This document shows positions 14,907-22,873 of a stretch of 64,000 bases of DNA, in pieces (position 1 is the stretch's first letter; the number at the start of each line of letters is the position of its first letter). Under the pieces are notes generated by a model. That model was not told the origin of the DNA and ran no database searches. It saw nothing but the letters and a program-made list of their open reading frames with translations. The position numbers and the translations under genes were made by a program. The stretch lies in assembly GCF_021729885.1 (NCBI RefSeq), contig NZ_CP063401.1, forward strand, positions 186,001-250,000. Direction: 5' to 3'. Source of the stretch: Devosia sp. SL43 (GTDB lineage Bacteria; Pseudomonadota; Alphaproteobacteria; Rhizobiales; Devosiaceae).

Positions 14907-16223
14907 TCAACCGACCAGCTTCAGCGCCGGCTTGGCCTTGCGCACCTTTTTGACCTTGGGCAAGCGCGGCACGTAGTTGGCCATCACCCGCTCGATCACC
15001 TTGATGGCCTTTTCCGCGCCGTCCTCGGCATGCAGCTGCTCGGCAATATCGGTGGCGTTGCGGCGATAGTCTTCGTTTGTCGAGAGGTCCGCCAGCGCCC
15101 CGGCCAAGATCTCCGAGGTCAGCTTGCGCAGCCGCACCGGCTTGGGTCCACAGCCCAGCTCGTAGACGCGGCGGCCCCAATAGGGCTGGTCCACCGTCTG
15201 CGGTACGACGAATGTCGGGCGCCCCAGATGCAGGCCTGCCGACGTCGTGCCGGCGCCGCCATGGTGCACCACGGCCGAGACATACTTGAACAGCTTGTCG
15301 TGCGGCGCCTTCTCGATGGCGAACACCGAGTCTGGCAGATCATCCGGATTGATGCCGCCCCAGCCGCGCGCCACCACGGCGCGTCCGCCCCACATGGCGA
15401 CGGCTTCCTTGAGGATCTTGGTATTGCGCTCCGCCCCGAACGGCATCGAGCCGAAGCCGATATAGACCGGAGCCTCGCCCTCGGAGAGGAATTTCTGGAA
15501 CGCGGCTGACGGCTGCCAGTCGGTCCGGTCCTTGAGCTGCCAATAGCCGGTGACCAGCGCGCTCTTGGGCCAATCGCGCGGGCGCGGCGAGACCACCGGT
15601 GAGTAGGCGTAGAGCGTCGTCAGTGACGTCCCGTCCGTATTGCGGAAGAAGCCGCCCTTCTTGCGCGCATCCAGGCCCATCAACTCGCGGCGCAGCTTGT
15701 TGCGCGGCAGGTTGTAGTAGATCTGTTGCACGGTCATCGCCGTATAGGTCAGCTTGTTGAAAGCCGGACCAAAATCGGCGCCGTAGTAGATGCAGAGCGG
15801 GAATTCGCTGGTCGAATTCAGCGGCTGCAGCGCCACCATGATGGCGGGGATATGCAGCGCTTCGGCGATGTCGATGCCAAAACTGGTATTCATGTTCAGG
15901 ATCAGCATGTCGGCGCCCTGGCACATATGCCAGGCGTGGCGCGCTGCCGTATCGACGATCTGCTGGCCCTGTTTGAGCAAGGACGGCCCGTTGATGAGCA
16001 TGGACTGGCTCATCGCATTTTCGAATCGCTGCTGGGTCAGGAAGGACTGGATCGATGGTCCCAGCGTGTGGAACTCGATGCCATAGCCCTCGACCATGCC
16101 CTGGAATTCCTCGGAGGCGCCAAGGACGACAGAGTAGCCCCGCTCCTTGAGCGCGATGGCCAATGCCAGATAGGGTTGAACGTCGCCTTGCGTGCCGATC
16201 GTGACGAGGGCAATGCGCTTCAA
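14907..16223 (-). CDS. GT1-family UDP-sugar glycosyltransferase (sterol/glycolipid glucosyltransferase-like)
   Basis: A 438-residue GT-B enzyme. The N-terminal half opens with IALVTIGTQGDVQPYLALAI (UGT80/rhamnolipid-transferase-like acceptor domain). The C-terminal half has VYIGFGSMPFG (near 260) and the donor-binding block VSAVVHHGGAGTTSAGLHLGRP with FVVPQTVDQPYWGRRV (near 335-370), typical of sterol 3-beta-glucosyltransferases and macrolide/glycolipid glycosyltransferases. It ends in a Lys-rich tail (KVKKVRKAKPALK) that could bind acidic membrane lipids. It stands alone, convergent with the VOC gene. A hydrophobic or polyketide-like acceptor is inferred; a bacterial hopanoid or diacylglycerol are candidates. 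Confidence 0.82.
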   Translation of the reverse strand: MKRIALVTIGTQGDVQPYLALAIALKERGYSVVLGASEEFQGMVEGYGIEFHTLGPSIQSFLTQQRFENAMSQSMLINGPSLLKQGQQIVDTAARHAWHMCQGADMLILNMNTSFGIDIAEALHIPAIMVALQPLNSTSEFPLCIYYGADFGPAFNKLTYTAMTVQQIYYNLPRNKLRRELMGLDARKKGGFFRNTDGTSLTTLYAYSPVVSPRPRDWPKSALVTGYWQLKDRTDWQPSAAFQKFLSEGEAPVYIGFGSMPFGAERNTKILKEAVAMWGGRAVVARGWGGINPDDLPDSVFAIEKAPHDKLFKYVSAVVHHGGAGTTSAGLHLGRPTFVVPQTVDQPYWGRRVYELGCGPKPVRLRKLTSEILAGALADLSTNEDYRRNATDIAEQLHAEDGAEKAIKVIERVMANYVPRLPKVKKVRKAKPALKLVG

Positions 16224-16363
16224 AGTCTAAACCTCACCATACGCCGCGCTGGAGCCGAAGGTTGGCGCGCTTCGGACCATTTACAATACCCTGACGAGGA
16301 TTTATGTACGGCCTTATCGATAGCTGATTTCCTTACAAAAATCGGGTCTGAAGGGCAAGGGAC

Positions 16364-16465
16364 ATGCAGTCTCTGTACACTGTTGCTAAGGTTGGAGCCT
16401 CGCTCGCCATTGGTGCAGTGGCCGCCGCTGCCGCCTGCGTGGCGGCAGGCGCAAACGCCCGCTAG
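16364..16465 (+). CDS. Putative 33-residue small membrane peptide
   Basis: A short open frame beginning MQSLYTVAKVGASLAIG and ending CVAAGANAR. An AAGGG site lies about 9 bases before ATG 16364. Residues 7-29 form one Ala/Gly/Val-rich hydrophobic stretch containing a single Cys, compatible with one membrane helix or a very short signal-like peptide. The stop codon runs directly into a strong two-tier hairpin (16465-16501), so gene and hairpin look like a complete small transcription unit. It could instead be chance coding in an intergenic region or a structured RNA; nothing recognisable by family. Confidence 0.45.
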   Translation: MQSLYTVAKVGASLAIGAVAAAAACVAAGANAR

Positions 16466-16501
16466 CTCTTCCCGAGTGGCCTCGATGAGGCCGGGAAGAG
16501 C
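16465..16501 (+). terminator. Two-tier hairpin after the small peptide gene
   Basis: Outer arms GCTCTTCCCG/CGGGAAGAGC (10 bp) enclose an AGT bulge-like step and an inner GCCTC/GAGGC stem with a GAT loop. No T-run follows, so it could be a Rho-aided end, a 3' stabiliser or an RNA structure. Confidence 0.55.
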
Positions 16502-16648
16502 CGAACATCACGAAAAGCGCCCCATGCCGGGGCCGTTTAACCCGTTCACAACCATAATTCCGCGATAATCCCGGCCTCAAATAGAGGTGCAGCGCTTACA
16601 GGCGCGTCGCGGCCAGTCCAGGTTCCCGAGGGAACCGTCGAGGAAATC

Positions 16649-17863
16649 ATGAGCGCAGACTTCCACAAAATCCGCCGTCTTCCGCCTTACGTTTTTGCCC
16701 ATATCGATCCGCTCAAGGCCAAGGCGCGCGCCGAGGGTGTCGACGTTATCGACCTCGGCATGGGCAATCCGGACATGCCGACGCCCCAGCACATCGTCGA
16801 AAAGCTGCAGGAAACGGTCAACAACCCGCGCACCCATCGCTATTCGACCTCGCGCGGCATTCCTGGCCTGCGCAAGGCCCAGGCCAGCTATTACGGTCGC
16901 CGCTTCGGGGTGAAGCTCAATCCCGACACCCAGGTCGTCGCGACCCTGGGCTCCAAGGAAGGTTTCGCCAACATGGCGTCGGCCATCACCGCCCCCGGCG
17001 ACGTGGTGCTGGTGCCCAACCCGACCTATCCGATCCATTCCTTCGGTTTCATCATGTCGGGCGGGGTGGTCCGCTCCATGCCCGCTGATCCGAATGAGGA
17101 TTTTCTGCGCTCGCTCGATCGCGCCGTGCGCCACTCGATCCCCAAGCCGATCGCGCTGGTGCTGAACTACCCGGCCAATCCGACCGCCTATACCGCCACG
17201 CTCGATTTTTACACCGAGGTGGTCAAGTATTGTAAGGCCAACGACATCTTCATCCTCAGCGATCTCGCCTATTCCGAGATCTACTTCGACGAGAACGAAC
17301 CGCCGCCGTCGGTGCTGCAGGTGCCCGGCGCCATCGACATCACGGTGGAATTCACCTCGATGTCCAAGACCTATTCCATGCCTGGCTGGCGCGTCGGCTT
17401 CGCCGTCGGCAACGAACGCCTGATCGCGGCCCTGGCGCGTGTGAAGTCCTATCTGGACTACGGCGCGTTCACCCCGATCCAGGTCGCGGCGGCTTCAGCG
17501 CTGAACGGCTCTGACGACGTGATCGACGAGGTCCGCAAGATCTACAAGTCGCGCCGCGACGTCATGGTCGAAAGCTTTGCGCGCTCCGGCTGGGATATTC
17601 CGGTGCCGAAGGCAACCATGTTCGCCTGGGCCCCGATCCCGGCCCAGTTCGCCCATCTCGGTTCGCTCGAATTCGCCAAGCTCCTGATCCAGGAAACCGG
17701 CGTCGGCGTCGCACCGGGCGTCGGCTTCGGCGAATATGGCGACCAGTATATCCGCCTTGCCTTCGTCGAAAACGAACAGCGCATCCGCCAGGCCGCAAGG
17801 AATGTGAAGAAGCTGCTTGGCTCCAAGCCTGGGGCAGGGAATGTTGTGCCACTAGTTGGCTGA
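16649..17863 (+). CDS. AlaC-type class I/II pyridoxal aminotransferase
   Basis: A 404-residue fold-type I aminotransferase. The PLP lysine is in SMSKTYSMPGWRVGF (near residue 240); other marks are IDLGMGNPDMPTP (near 35), NYPANPTA (near 175) and IRLAFVENEQR at the C-terminus. The family includes glutamate-pyruvate aminotransferase AlaC and is often labelled LL-diaminopimelate aminotransferase; true DapL is unlikely given its homoserine-pathway neighbours. A GAGGAA site precedes ATG 16649. In many Rhizobiales this gene directly precedes hom, glpX and recJ; here two transport genes and a 120-bp repeat lie between. Confidence 0.88.
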   Translation: MSADFHKIRRLPPYVFAHIDPLKAKARAEGVDVIDLGMGNPDMPTPQHIVEKLQETVNNPRTHRYSTSRGIPGLRKAQASYYGRRFGVKLNPDTQVVATLGSKEGFANMASAITAPGDVVLVPNPTYPIHSFGFIMSGGVVRSMPADPNEDFLRSLDRAVRHSIPKPIALVLNYPANPTAYTATLDFYTEVVKYCKANDIFILSDLAYSEIYFDENEPPPSVLQVPGAIDITVEFTSMSKTYSMPGWRVGFAVGNERLIAALARVKSYLDYGAFTPIQVAAASALNGSDDVIDEVRKIYKSRRDVMVESFARSGWDIPVPKATMFAWAPIPAQFAHLGSLEFAKLLIQETGVGVAPGVGFGEYGDQYIRLAFVENEQRIRQAARNVKKLLGSKPGAGNVVPLVG

Positions 17864-17880
17864 CGAACGCCTGCGCAATC

Positions 17881-18000
17881 CCCCTCATCCGCCCTTCGGG
17901 CACCTTCTCCCGCAAAGGGAGAAGGCGACTACTCGACGCCCGCAGTCGATACCTTCTCCCCTTTTCGGGAGAAGGTGGCGCGTCGCGCCGGATGAGGGGG
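17881..18000. repeat. 120-bp composite palindromic element
   Basis: Outer ends CCCCTCATCCG and CGGATGAGGGG are inverted. Inside lie two hairpins, CCTTCTCCC/GGGAGAAGG (17903-17925 region) and ACCTTCTCCC/GGGAGAAGGT (17951-17976 region). It starts 17 bases after the aminotransferase stop. Such Rhizobiales intergenic palindromes are usually non-autonomous repeats that can fold in transcripts. Confidence 0.8.
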
Positions 18001-18090
18001 ATGCCTAACGTCCTCGGCCCCACTCAAATAATACATGACATAACAACTCACCTTTTGTATGGAGAACCACCTCCATCCCACAGGTGCGTC

Positions 18091-19050
18091 ATGCGTCTAC
18101 TCCTCGCCATCCCATTCGCCTTCGCTGCCACCGCAGCCTTTGCCCAGGACTTCCCGGTCACCCTCGACCACGCCTGGGGCACCACCACCATCGAGGCCGA
18201 GCCCACCCGCATTGTCACCTGGGGCTGGGGCAATGAAGACGCCGTCATCGCGCTTGGCGTGATCCCGGTGGGCATCCCGTTCAAGGCCTATGGCGGCGGC
18301 GACAACGGCATCCAGCCTTGGGTCGAGGATGCCCTGGCAGCAGCGGGCGCCACGCCCACCGTGCTCGAGAACACCGACCAGCCACCGTTTGAACAGATCG
18401 CCGCGCTGGCGCCGGACCTTATCATCGCCGCCTATTCCGGCATCACCGAAGAGCAGTACAAGCTGATGTCGGCCATCGCGCCGACCATTGCCTATTCCGG
18501 CGAGGCCTGGTCCACGCCCTGGCAGGACGTGACCCGTACTGTGGGTAAGGCCCTCGGCAAGGCCGACGAAGCCGAGGTGCTGGTGACTGAAACCACGGCT
18601 TGGCTGACGTCCGAGATTGCCGCCCATCCAGAGCTGTCGGACATCACCTTCGCCAGCGCCAATGATTACGATGGCTCGATGGCTGTCTATGCGCCGCTCG
18701 ACGCCCGCATGAAGTTCCTCACCGATCTCGGCCTCACACTTGACCCCAGCGTGGCTGCGCTCGCCCCCGCCGATGGCCAGTTCTACTACCCGCTAAGCTA
18801 TGAACTGTTCGATCAGCTCCACGGCGATATCTTCGTCACCTACTACGAAGAGCAGTCCGCCCTCGACGAATGGCTGTCCACACCGCAGGCACAGACCTAT
18901 CCGCCCATCGTCAACGGCGGTCTTGCTGCTCTCGTCGGCACCGAGAACGTCGCCGCCGTCTCGCCACCCACCGTCCTGTCGCTCCGCTGGGGCTTCCCGA
19001 CCTACCTCAAGGTGCTGTCGGATGCAGCACACAATGTCAAAAAGCCTTGA
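18091..19050 (+). CDS. Iron-siderophore ABC transporter substrate-binding protein (solitary)
   Basis: A 319-residue periplasmic binding protein (type III fold, FhuD/FecB-like). A signal peptide MRLLLAIPFAFAATAAFAQ precedes a mature chain beginning near residue 20. Family marks are EAEPTRIVTWGWGNEDAVIALG (near 35), PFEQIAALAPDLIIAAYSGI (near 105) and a C-terminal NVAAVSPPTVLSLRWGFPTYL. The upstream open frame back to 17992 overlaps the repeat and is unlikely to be used. No permease or ATPase is adjacent, so it may feed the complete FecCDE system at 30091-33012 or another importer. The ligand is an iron chelate by family only. Confidence 0.85.
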   Translation: MRLLLAIPFAFAATAAFAQDFPVTLDHAWGTTTIEAEPTRIVTWGWGNEDAVIALGVIPVGIPFKAYGGGDNGIQPWVEDALAAAGATPTVLENTDQPPFEQIAALAPDLIIAAYSGITEEQYKLMSAIAPTIAYSGEAWSTPWQDVTRTVGKALGKADEAEVLVTETTAWLTSEIAAHPELSDITFASANDYDGSMAVYAPLDARMKFLTDLGLTLDPSVAALAPADGQFYYPLSYELFDQLHGDIFVTYYEEQSALDEWLSTPQAQTYPPIVNGGLAALVGTENVAAVSPPTVLSLRWGFPTYLKVLSDAAHNVKKP

Positions 19051-19087
19051 TCGATTAGCGGCTTAAGCCTGAGAAGCGAATCATCTT

Positions 19088-19116
19088 GTGAGGTCCGCCA
19101 TGGCGGCGGGCCTCAC
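19088..19116 (+). terminator. Hairpin after the solitary binding-protein gene
   Basis: Twelve-base arms GTGAGGTCCGCC and GGCGGGCCTCAC (one G-T pair) enclose ATGGC, 37 bases after the stop codon. No T-run follows, so the assignment as a transcription end is tentative. Confidence 0.45.
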
Positions 19117-19224
19117 CCGGAACGACCGTTGACGGACTCGGTACGTCGTGTTCAATGCGGGCATGGGGCGCTGTCATAAATCTGTCTTGAACCGGCCTGC
19201 CGCGCTGGCCGGATTGGCGTCGTC

Positions 19225-20061
19225 ATGAGCCCTCTGGTTATCGGCCTGGCACTGTTTGCCGCCATCATGCATGCGACCTGGAACGCCTTCCTGCGCAGCG
19301 GTGCCGACAGGCTCTGGACCGTCACGGTGATGAGCTTTTCCGGCACCATCATCGCCATCCCCTTCGCCTTTGTCTTTCCGCTGCCCGCGTCAGCCGCCTG
19401 GCCCTACATCGTCCTCTCGTCGGCACTACAGGTGGGCTACACCTTCTTCCTCGTTGCCGCCTATCGGCAGGGGCAGTTGGGGCAGGTCTACCCCATCGTC
19501 CGTGGCACGGCGCCACTGCTGGTCACCCTAGGCACCTTCCTCCTCACCGGTCTCACACCGACGCCATTGCAGGCCATTGGCGTCACCATGGTCGCCGTCG
19601 GCATCATGAGTCTGGCGCTGGGACGGGGCAGGGCGTCGTGGACCTCGCTTGCCTTCGCCTTCACCACCGGCGTGATCGTGGCCAGCTACGGCACGGTCGA
19701 TTCGATCGGCGTCCACGTGGCCGAGCATGCCGGCGCCTACGCGGCCTGGGTGTTCATCGGCTACGGCACGCTGCTGCCGCTGGCTTTCCTGGTGGCACGC
19801 CGCAAGCTGGTGGTGAACTTCCGCGCCACGGAAACCCACAAGGCGCTCGGCGGCGGCATTGTCGCGCTGTTTGCCTATGGCCTGGTGGTCGTCGCCTTCT
19901 CGATGGGACCGGCCGGACCCATCACTGCCCTGCGCGAAACCAGCGTGGTTTTCGCCATCCTCATCGGCTGGCTGTTCCTCGGCGAGAAGCTCACAGCGCC
20001 CCGCATCGTCGCGGGTATCGTCGTCGCGATAGGGGCGATTTGTCTCGGCTATGGTGGATGA
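19225..20061 (+). CDS. DMT-superfamily EamA transporter
   Basis: A 278-residue inner-membrane protein with ten hydrophobic helices arranged as two EamA repeats (about 1-135 and 145-278). The second repeat ends GPAGPITALRETSVVFAILIGWLFLGEKL, the standard EamA signature; AAIMHATWNAFLRSG near residue 13 is the first-repeat counterpart. Family members export amino acids, nucleosides or other metabolites. It directly precedes hom (51 bases), so export of a threonine/homoserine-pathway amino acid is a reasonable but unproven guess. Confidence 0.82.
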   Translation: MSPLVIGLALFAAIMHATWNAFLRSGADRLWTVTVMSFSGTIIAIPFAFVFPLPASAAWPYIVLSSALQVGYTFFLVAAYRQGQLGQVYPIVRGTAPLLVTLGTFLLTGLTPTPLQAIGVTMVAVGIMSLALGRGRASWTSLAFAFTTGVIVASYGTVDSIGVHVAEHAGAYAAWVFIGYGTLLPLAFLVARRKLVVNFRATETHKALGGGIVALFAYGLVVVAFSMGPAGPITALRETSVVFAILIGWLFLGEKLTAPRIVAGIVVAIGAICLGYGG

Positions 20062-20111
20062 ACCAAACTCCTATTGACGGCTAGGCACAATCCTATGCAG
20101 ATGTCGCCCCC

Positions 20112-21620
20112 ATGAGTGATATCCAGTCCTTCCGCCAAGCCGTCGAAACTTTCATCTCCGCCCGGGGGTGGACACCGACCCGCTTCGGCCGCACCGTCGC
20201 GGGCGATCCGCTGTTCGTTTTCGACCTGCGCGAAGGCCGCGAGCCGCGCTCCGATACCCGCACCCGCATCCTTAAGGCGATGCAGGATTTCGGCGATGGC
20301 GAGGCCCAGGCGCCGCTGCGCATCGGCGTGGCCGGGCTCGGCAATGTTGGCGCCACGCTGGTGCGCATCCTGCAGAAGGACGGCGCCGAGCTTACGAAAA
20401 AACTCGGCCGGCAGATCGTCGTGACGGCCGTTGCCGCGCGCTCGCGATCCCGCGACCGCGGCATTGATATTTCCGGGCTCGAGTGGTTCGACGATCCGGT
20501 CGCTCTGGCCAAGTCTGACGGCATCGACCTCTTCGTCGAGCTCATCGGTGGCGAAGACGGTCCGGCTTTTGCCGCGGTGAAAGCGGCTCTCGAAATCGGC
20601 CGCCCCGTTGTCACCGCAAACAAGGCCCTCCTGGCCAAGCATGGCGTCAATCTTGCCAAGATGGCCGAGGAATCGGGTGCTCAGCTCGGCTTCGAGGCTG
20701 CCGTTGCCGGCGGCATTCCCGTTATCAAGACTCTGCGCGAAGGCCTGGGCTCCGCCCGCATCGCCAAGGTCTTCGGCATCATGAACGGCACCTGCAACTA
20801 TATCCTCACCCGCATGGGCAACGAGGATATTTCCTTCGCCGATTGCCTGAAGGACGCGCAGGCCCTCGGCTACGCCGAGGCCGACCCCACCTTCGACGTC
20901 GAAGGCTTCGACACCGCGCACAAGCTGTCGATCCTGGCCACGCTCTGCTTCGGCTACGAGATCGCGCCCGACAAGATCCGCGTCGAAGGCATTTCGCGCA
21001 TCACCCAGCACGACATCAAGGTCGCCGCCGACCTCGGCTACAAGATCAAGCTGCTGGGCATCGCTCAGCGCACCGATGACGGCATCGAGCAGCGCGTCCA
21101 CCCCACCTTCGTGCCCAAGGGCTCGGCCATTGCCGGTGTCGATGGCGTGATGAACGCCGTCGCTCTCGAAACCGACCACGTGCACGAGCTGTTGCTGGCC
21201 GGCCCCGGGGCCGGCGGCCCACCGACTGCATCGTCGGTGCTGTCCGATATCCTCGACATCGCCCGTGGCACTCGCGTGCCACCGCTCGGCGTGCCCAGCG
21301 ACGAATTGCTGCCCTATCGCGAGGCGCCGATGCGTGCCCACGAGGGCGGTTACTACATCCGCCTCAACGCCAAGGACGTGCCGGGGGCATTGGCCTCCAT
21401 CACCACCCGCATGGGCGAACGCGGCATTTCCATCGATAGCGTCATCCAGCGGTCGGATTTGAGCGCTAAAGCCATCGCGCCGGATGGGTCGGCCACGCGC
21501 ACCGTGGTGATGATCACTCAACAGACTTTGGAATCAGCCGTGCGTGAATCGCTTGCGCAGATCGCTGCCGACGGGTTTATCGTGGGTGAACCGCAGTTGA
21601 TCCGGATCGAAACGCTCTAA
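20112..21620 (+). CDS. hom: Homoserine dehydrogenase with N-terminal HTH-like extension
   Basis: Reduces aspartate semialdehyde to homoserine for threonine, methionine and isoleucine synthesis. Core: Rossmann domain from about residue 69 (RIGVAGLGNVGATLVRIL), catalytic region with GFEAAVAGGIPVIKTLREG and IMNGTCNYILTRM (near 195-230), YAEADPTFDVEGFDTAHKL, then a C-terminal ACT domain (LNAKDVPGALASITTRMG, near 415) for feedback control. The roughly 56 extra residues before the core resemble a small XRE-like DNA-binding domain of Alphaproteobacteria (FRQAVETFISARG...TRFGRTVAGDPLFVFDLREGREP). ATG 20280, preceded by AAGG, would give a conventional 446-residue enzyme; ATG 20112 gives 502. Either start is possible. 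Confidence 0.92.
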   Translation: MSDIQSFRQAVETFISARGWTPTRFGRTVAGDPLFVFDLREGREPRSDTRTRILKAMQDFGDGEAQAPLRIGVAGLGNVGATLVRILQKDGAELTKKLGRQIVVTAVAARSRSRDRGIDISGLEWFDDPVALAKSDGIDLFVELIGGEDGPAFAAVKAALEIGRPVVTANKALLAKHGVNLAKMAEESGAQLGFEAAVAGGIPVIKTLREGLGSARIAKVFGIMNGTCNYILTRMGNEDISFADCLKDAQALGYAEADPTFDVEGFDTAHKLSILATLCFGYEIAPDKIRVEGISRITQHDIKVAADLGYKIKLLGIAQRTDDGIEQRVHPTFVPKGSAIAGVDGVMNAVALETDHVHELLLAGPGAGGPPTASSVLSDILDIARGTRVPPLGVPSDELLPYREAPMRAHEGGYYIRLNAKDVPGALASITTRMGERGISIDSVIQRSDLSAKAIAPDGSATRTVVMITQQTLESAVRESLAQIAADGFIVGEPQLIRIETL

Positions 21621-21656
21621 TCCCTCGCGGGGCAAGGAGCTCCGGGAGGGAAATAG

Positions 21657-22643
21657 ATGAAGCTGAGCAAGGTCGAGGGCGATAAGAGCCCCGCCAACCT
21701 TCACCGTAGCCTGACGCTCGAACTGGTGCGCGTCACCGAGCGCGCCGCCATCGCTGCCGCCGAATGGCGCGGCAAGGGCAATGAGCAGGCGGCCGACGAG
21801 GCCGCCGTCAAAGCCATGCGCGCCGAGCTCGACCGCATCGCCATCTCCGGCCGCATCGTCATCGGCGAGGGCGAAGCGAACGAGTGCGATGACCTGTTCA
21901 TCGGCCAGGCCGTCGGCGCAGGCGAGGGGCCCGAGGTCGATATCGCCGTCGATCCGCTCGAAGGCGTGACCCTCTGCGCCAAGAACCAGCCCGATTCCAT
22001 CGTCGTCCTGGCCATGGCCGAGCGCGGCGGCCTGCTCAACGTCGCCCGCAACGTTTATATGCACAAGATCGCCATCGGCGCCGAATATGCGCCAGGCACG
22101 GTCCACATCGATTGGTCCGCCACCGACAACGTCAAGGCGCTGGCCAAGGCCAAGGGCGTGCCGCTGAGCGAAATAACCGCCATCGTCCTCGACCGCCCGC
22201 GTCACGCCGCCCTCATCGAGGAACTCCGCACTACCGGTGTCGCGGTGAAGCTGATCAGCGACGGTGACATTGCTGGCGTCATCCACGCGGTGAACACGGA
22301 GGATACCGGCATCGACATCTATCTCGGTTCAGGAGGCGCCCCCGAAGGCGTGCTGGCCGCCGCCGCCCTGCGCTGCATCGGCGGCCAGATGCAGGGCAAG
22401 CTGATCCTCGATACCCCGCCCAAGCGCGACCGCGCACGGGAAATGGGCATCGAAGACCCCAACCGCATCTACGACGTCACCGAACTGGCCTCCGGCGACG
22501 TGCTGGTCGCCGCCACCGGCGTCACCGACGGCACGCTGCTGGAGGGTATCCGCCTGCGCAGGAATTCGGTGCAGACCAGCACGATCGTCATGCGCAGCTG
22601 GAGCCAGACGGTGCGCTGGATCAAGGCGCAGCACGCGCGATAG
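21657..22643 (+). CDS. glpX: Class II fructose-1,6-bisphosphatase GlpX
   Basis: A 328-residue metal-dependent phosphatase converting fructose-1,6-bisphosphate to fructose-6-phosphate in gluconeogenesis; some alphaproteobacterial forms also act on sedoheptulose-1,7-bisphosphate. Key blocks: VIGEGEANECDDLFIG (near 63), the metal motif VDIAVDPLEGV (near 95), LDRPRHAALIEELR (near 178), and IYLGSGGAPEGVLAAAALRCIGG (near 222). A GGGAGGG site precedes ATG 21657. It follows hom by 36 bases and is followed by a composite repeat before recJ, the usual Rhizobiales order. Confidence 0.94.
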   Translation: MKLSKVEGDKSPANLHRSLTLELVRVTERAAIAAAEWRGKGNEQAADEAAVKAMRAELDRIAISGRIVIGEGEANECDDLFIGQAVGAGEGPEVDIAVDPLEGVTLCAKNQPDSIVVLAMAERGGLLNVARNVYMHKIAIGAEYAPGTVHIDWSATDNVKALAKAKGVPLSEITAIVLDRPRHAALIEELRTTGVAVKLISDGDIAGVIHAVNTEDTGIDIYLGSGGAPEGVLAAAALRCIGGQMQGKLILDTPPKRDRAREMGIEDPNRIYDVTELASGDVLVAATGVTDGTLLEGIRLRRNSVQTSTIVMRSWSQTVRWIKAQHAR

Positions 22644-22660
22644 CGGGGCCTCTTCTTATC

Positions 22661-22811
22661 CTCCCCCGCCTGCGGGGGAGGGGGACCACGCATAGCGTGG
22701 TGGAGGGGGGTGCCAAATGCACCAATCTTGGCCTTGTTCGGCCGCCATGGCGCAAGCCGCTCCCCTCTCCACCGCCTCCCAGCGGTCCCCCTCTCCCGTA
22801 TACGGGAGAGG
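22661..22811. repeat. Composite palindromic element, copy 1
   Basis: A 151-bp intergenic element. The left half has CTCCCCCGC/GCGGGGGAG and CCACGC/GCGTGG hairpins followed by TGGAGGGGGGTGCC; the right half has a related CTCTCCACCGC...GCGGTCCCC segment and the 22-bp palindrome CCTCTCCCGTATACGGGAGAGG. The two halves are inverted relatives of each other. A second copy with the same architecture is at 28098-28238. It lies between glpX and recJ. Confidence 0.85.
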
Positions 22812-22873
22812 AAAGGCAGGTGCCGCGTGGTTCCTCCCTTCCCACCACAACCCAAATCGCCTACCTCTGCCCC

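Noticed and set aside
20049-21521. Minus-strand open frame opposite hom
   Set aside because: Shadow of hom; no ribosome site or domain.
22697-22873. N-terminal extension of RecJ
   Set aside because: It is translated from the composite palindromic repeat; ATG 22874 begins the recognisable protein.
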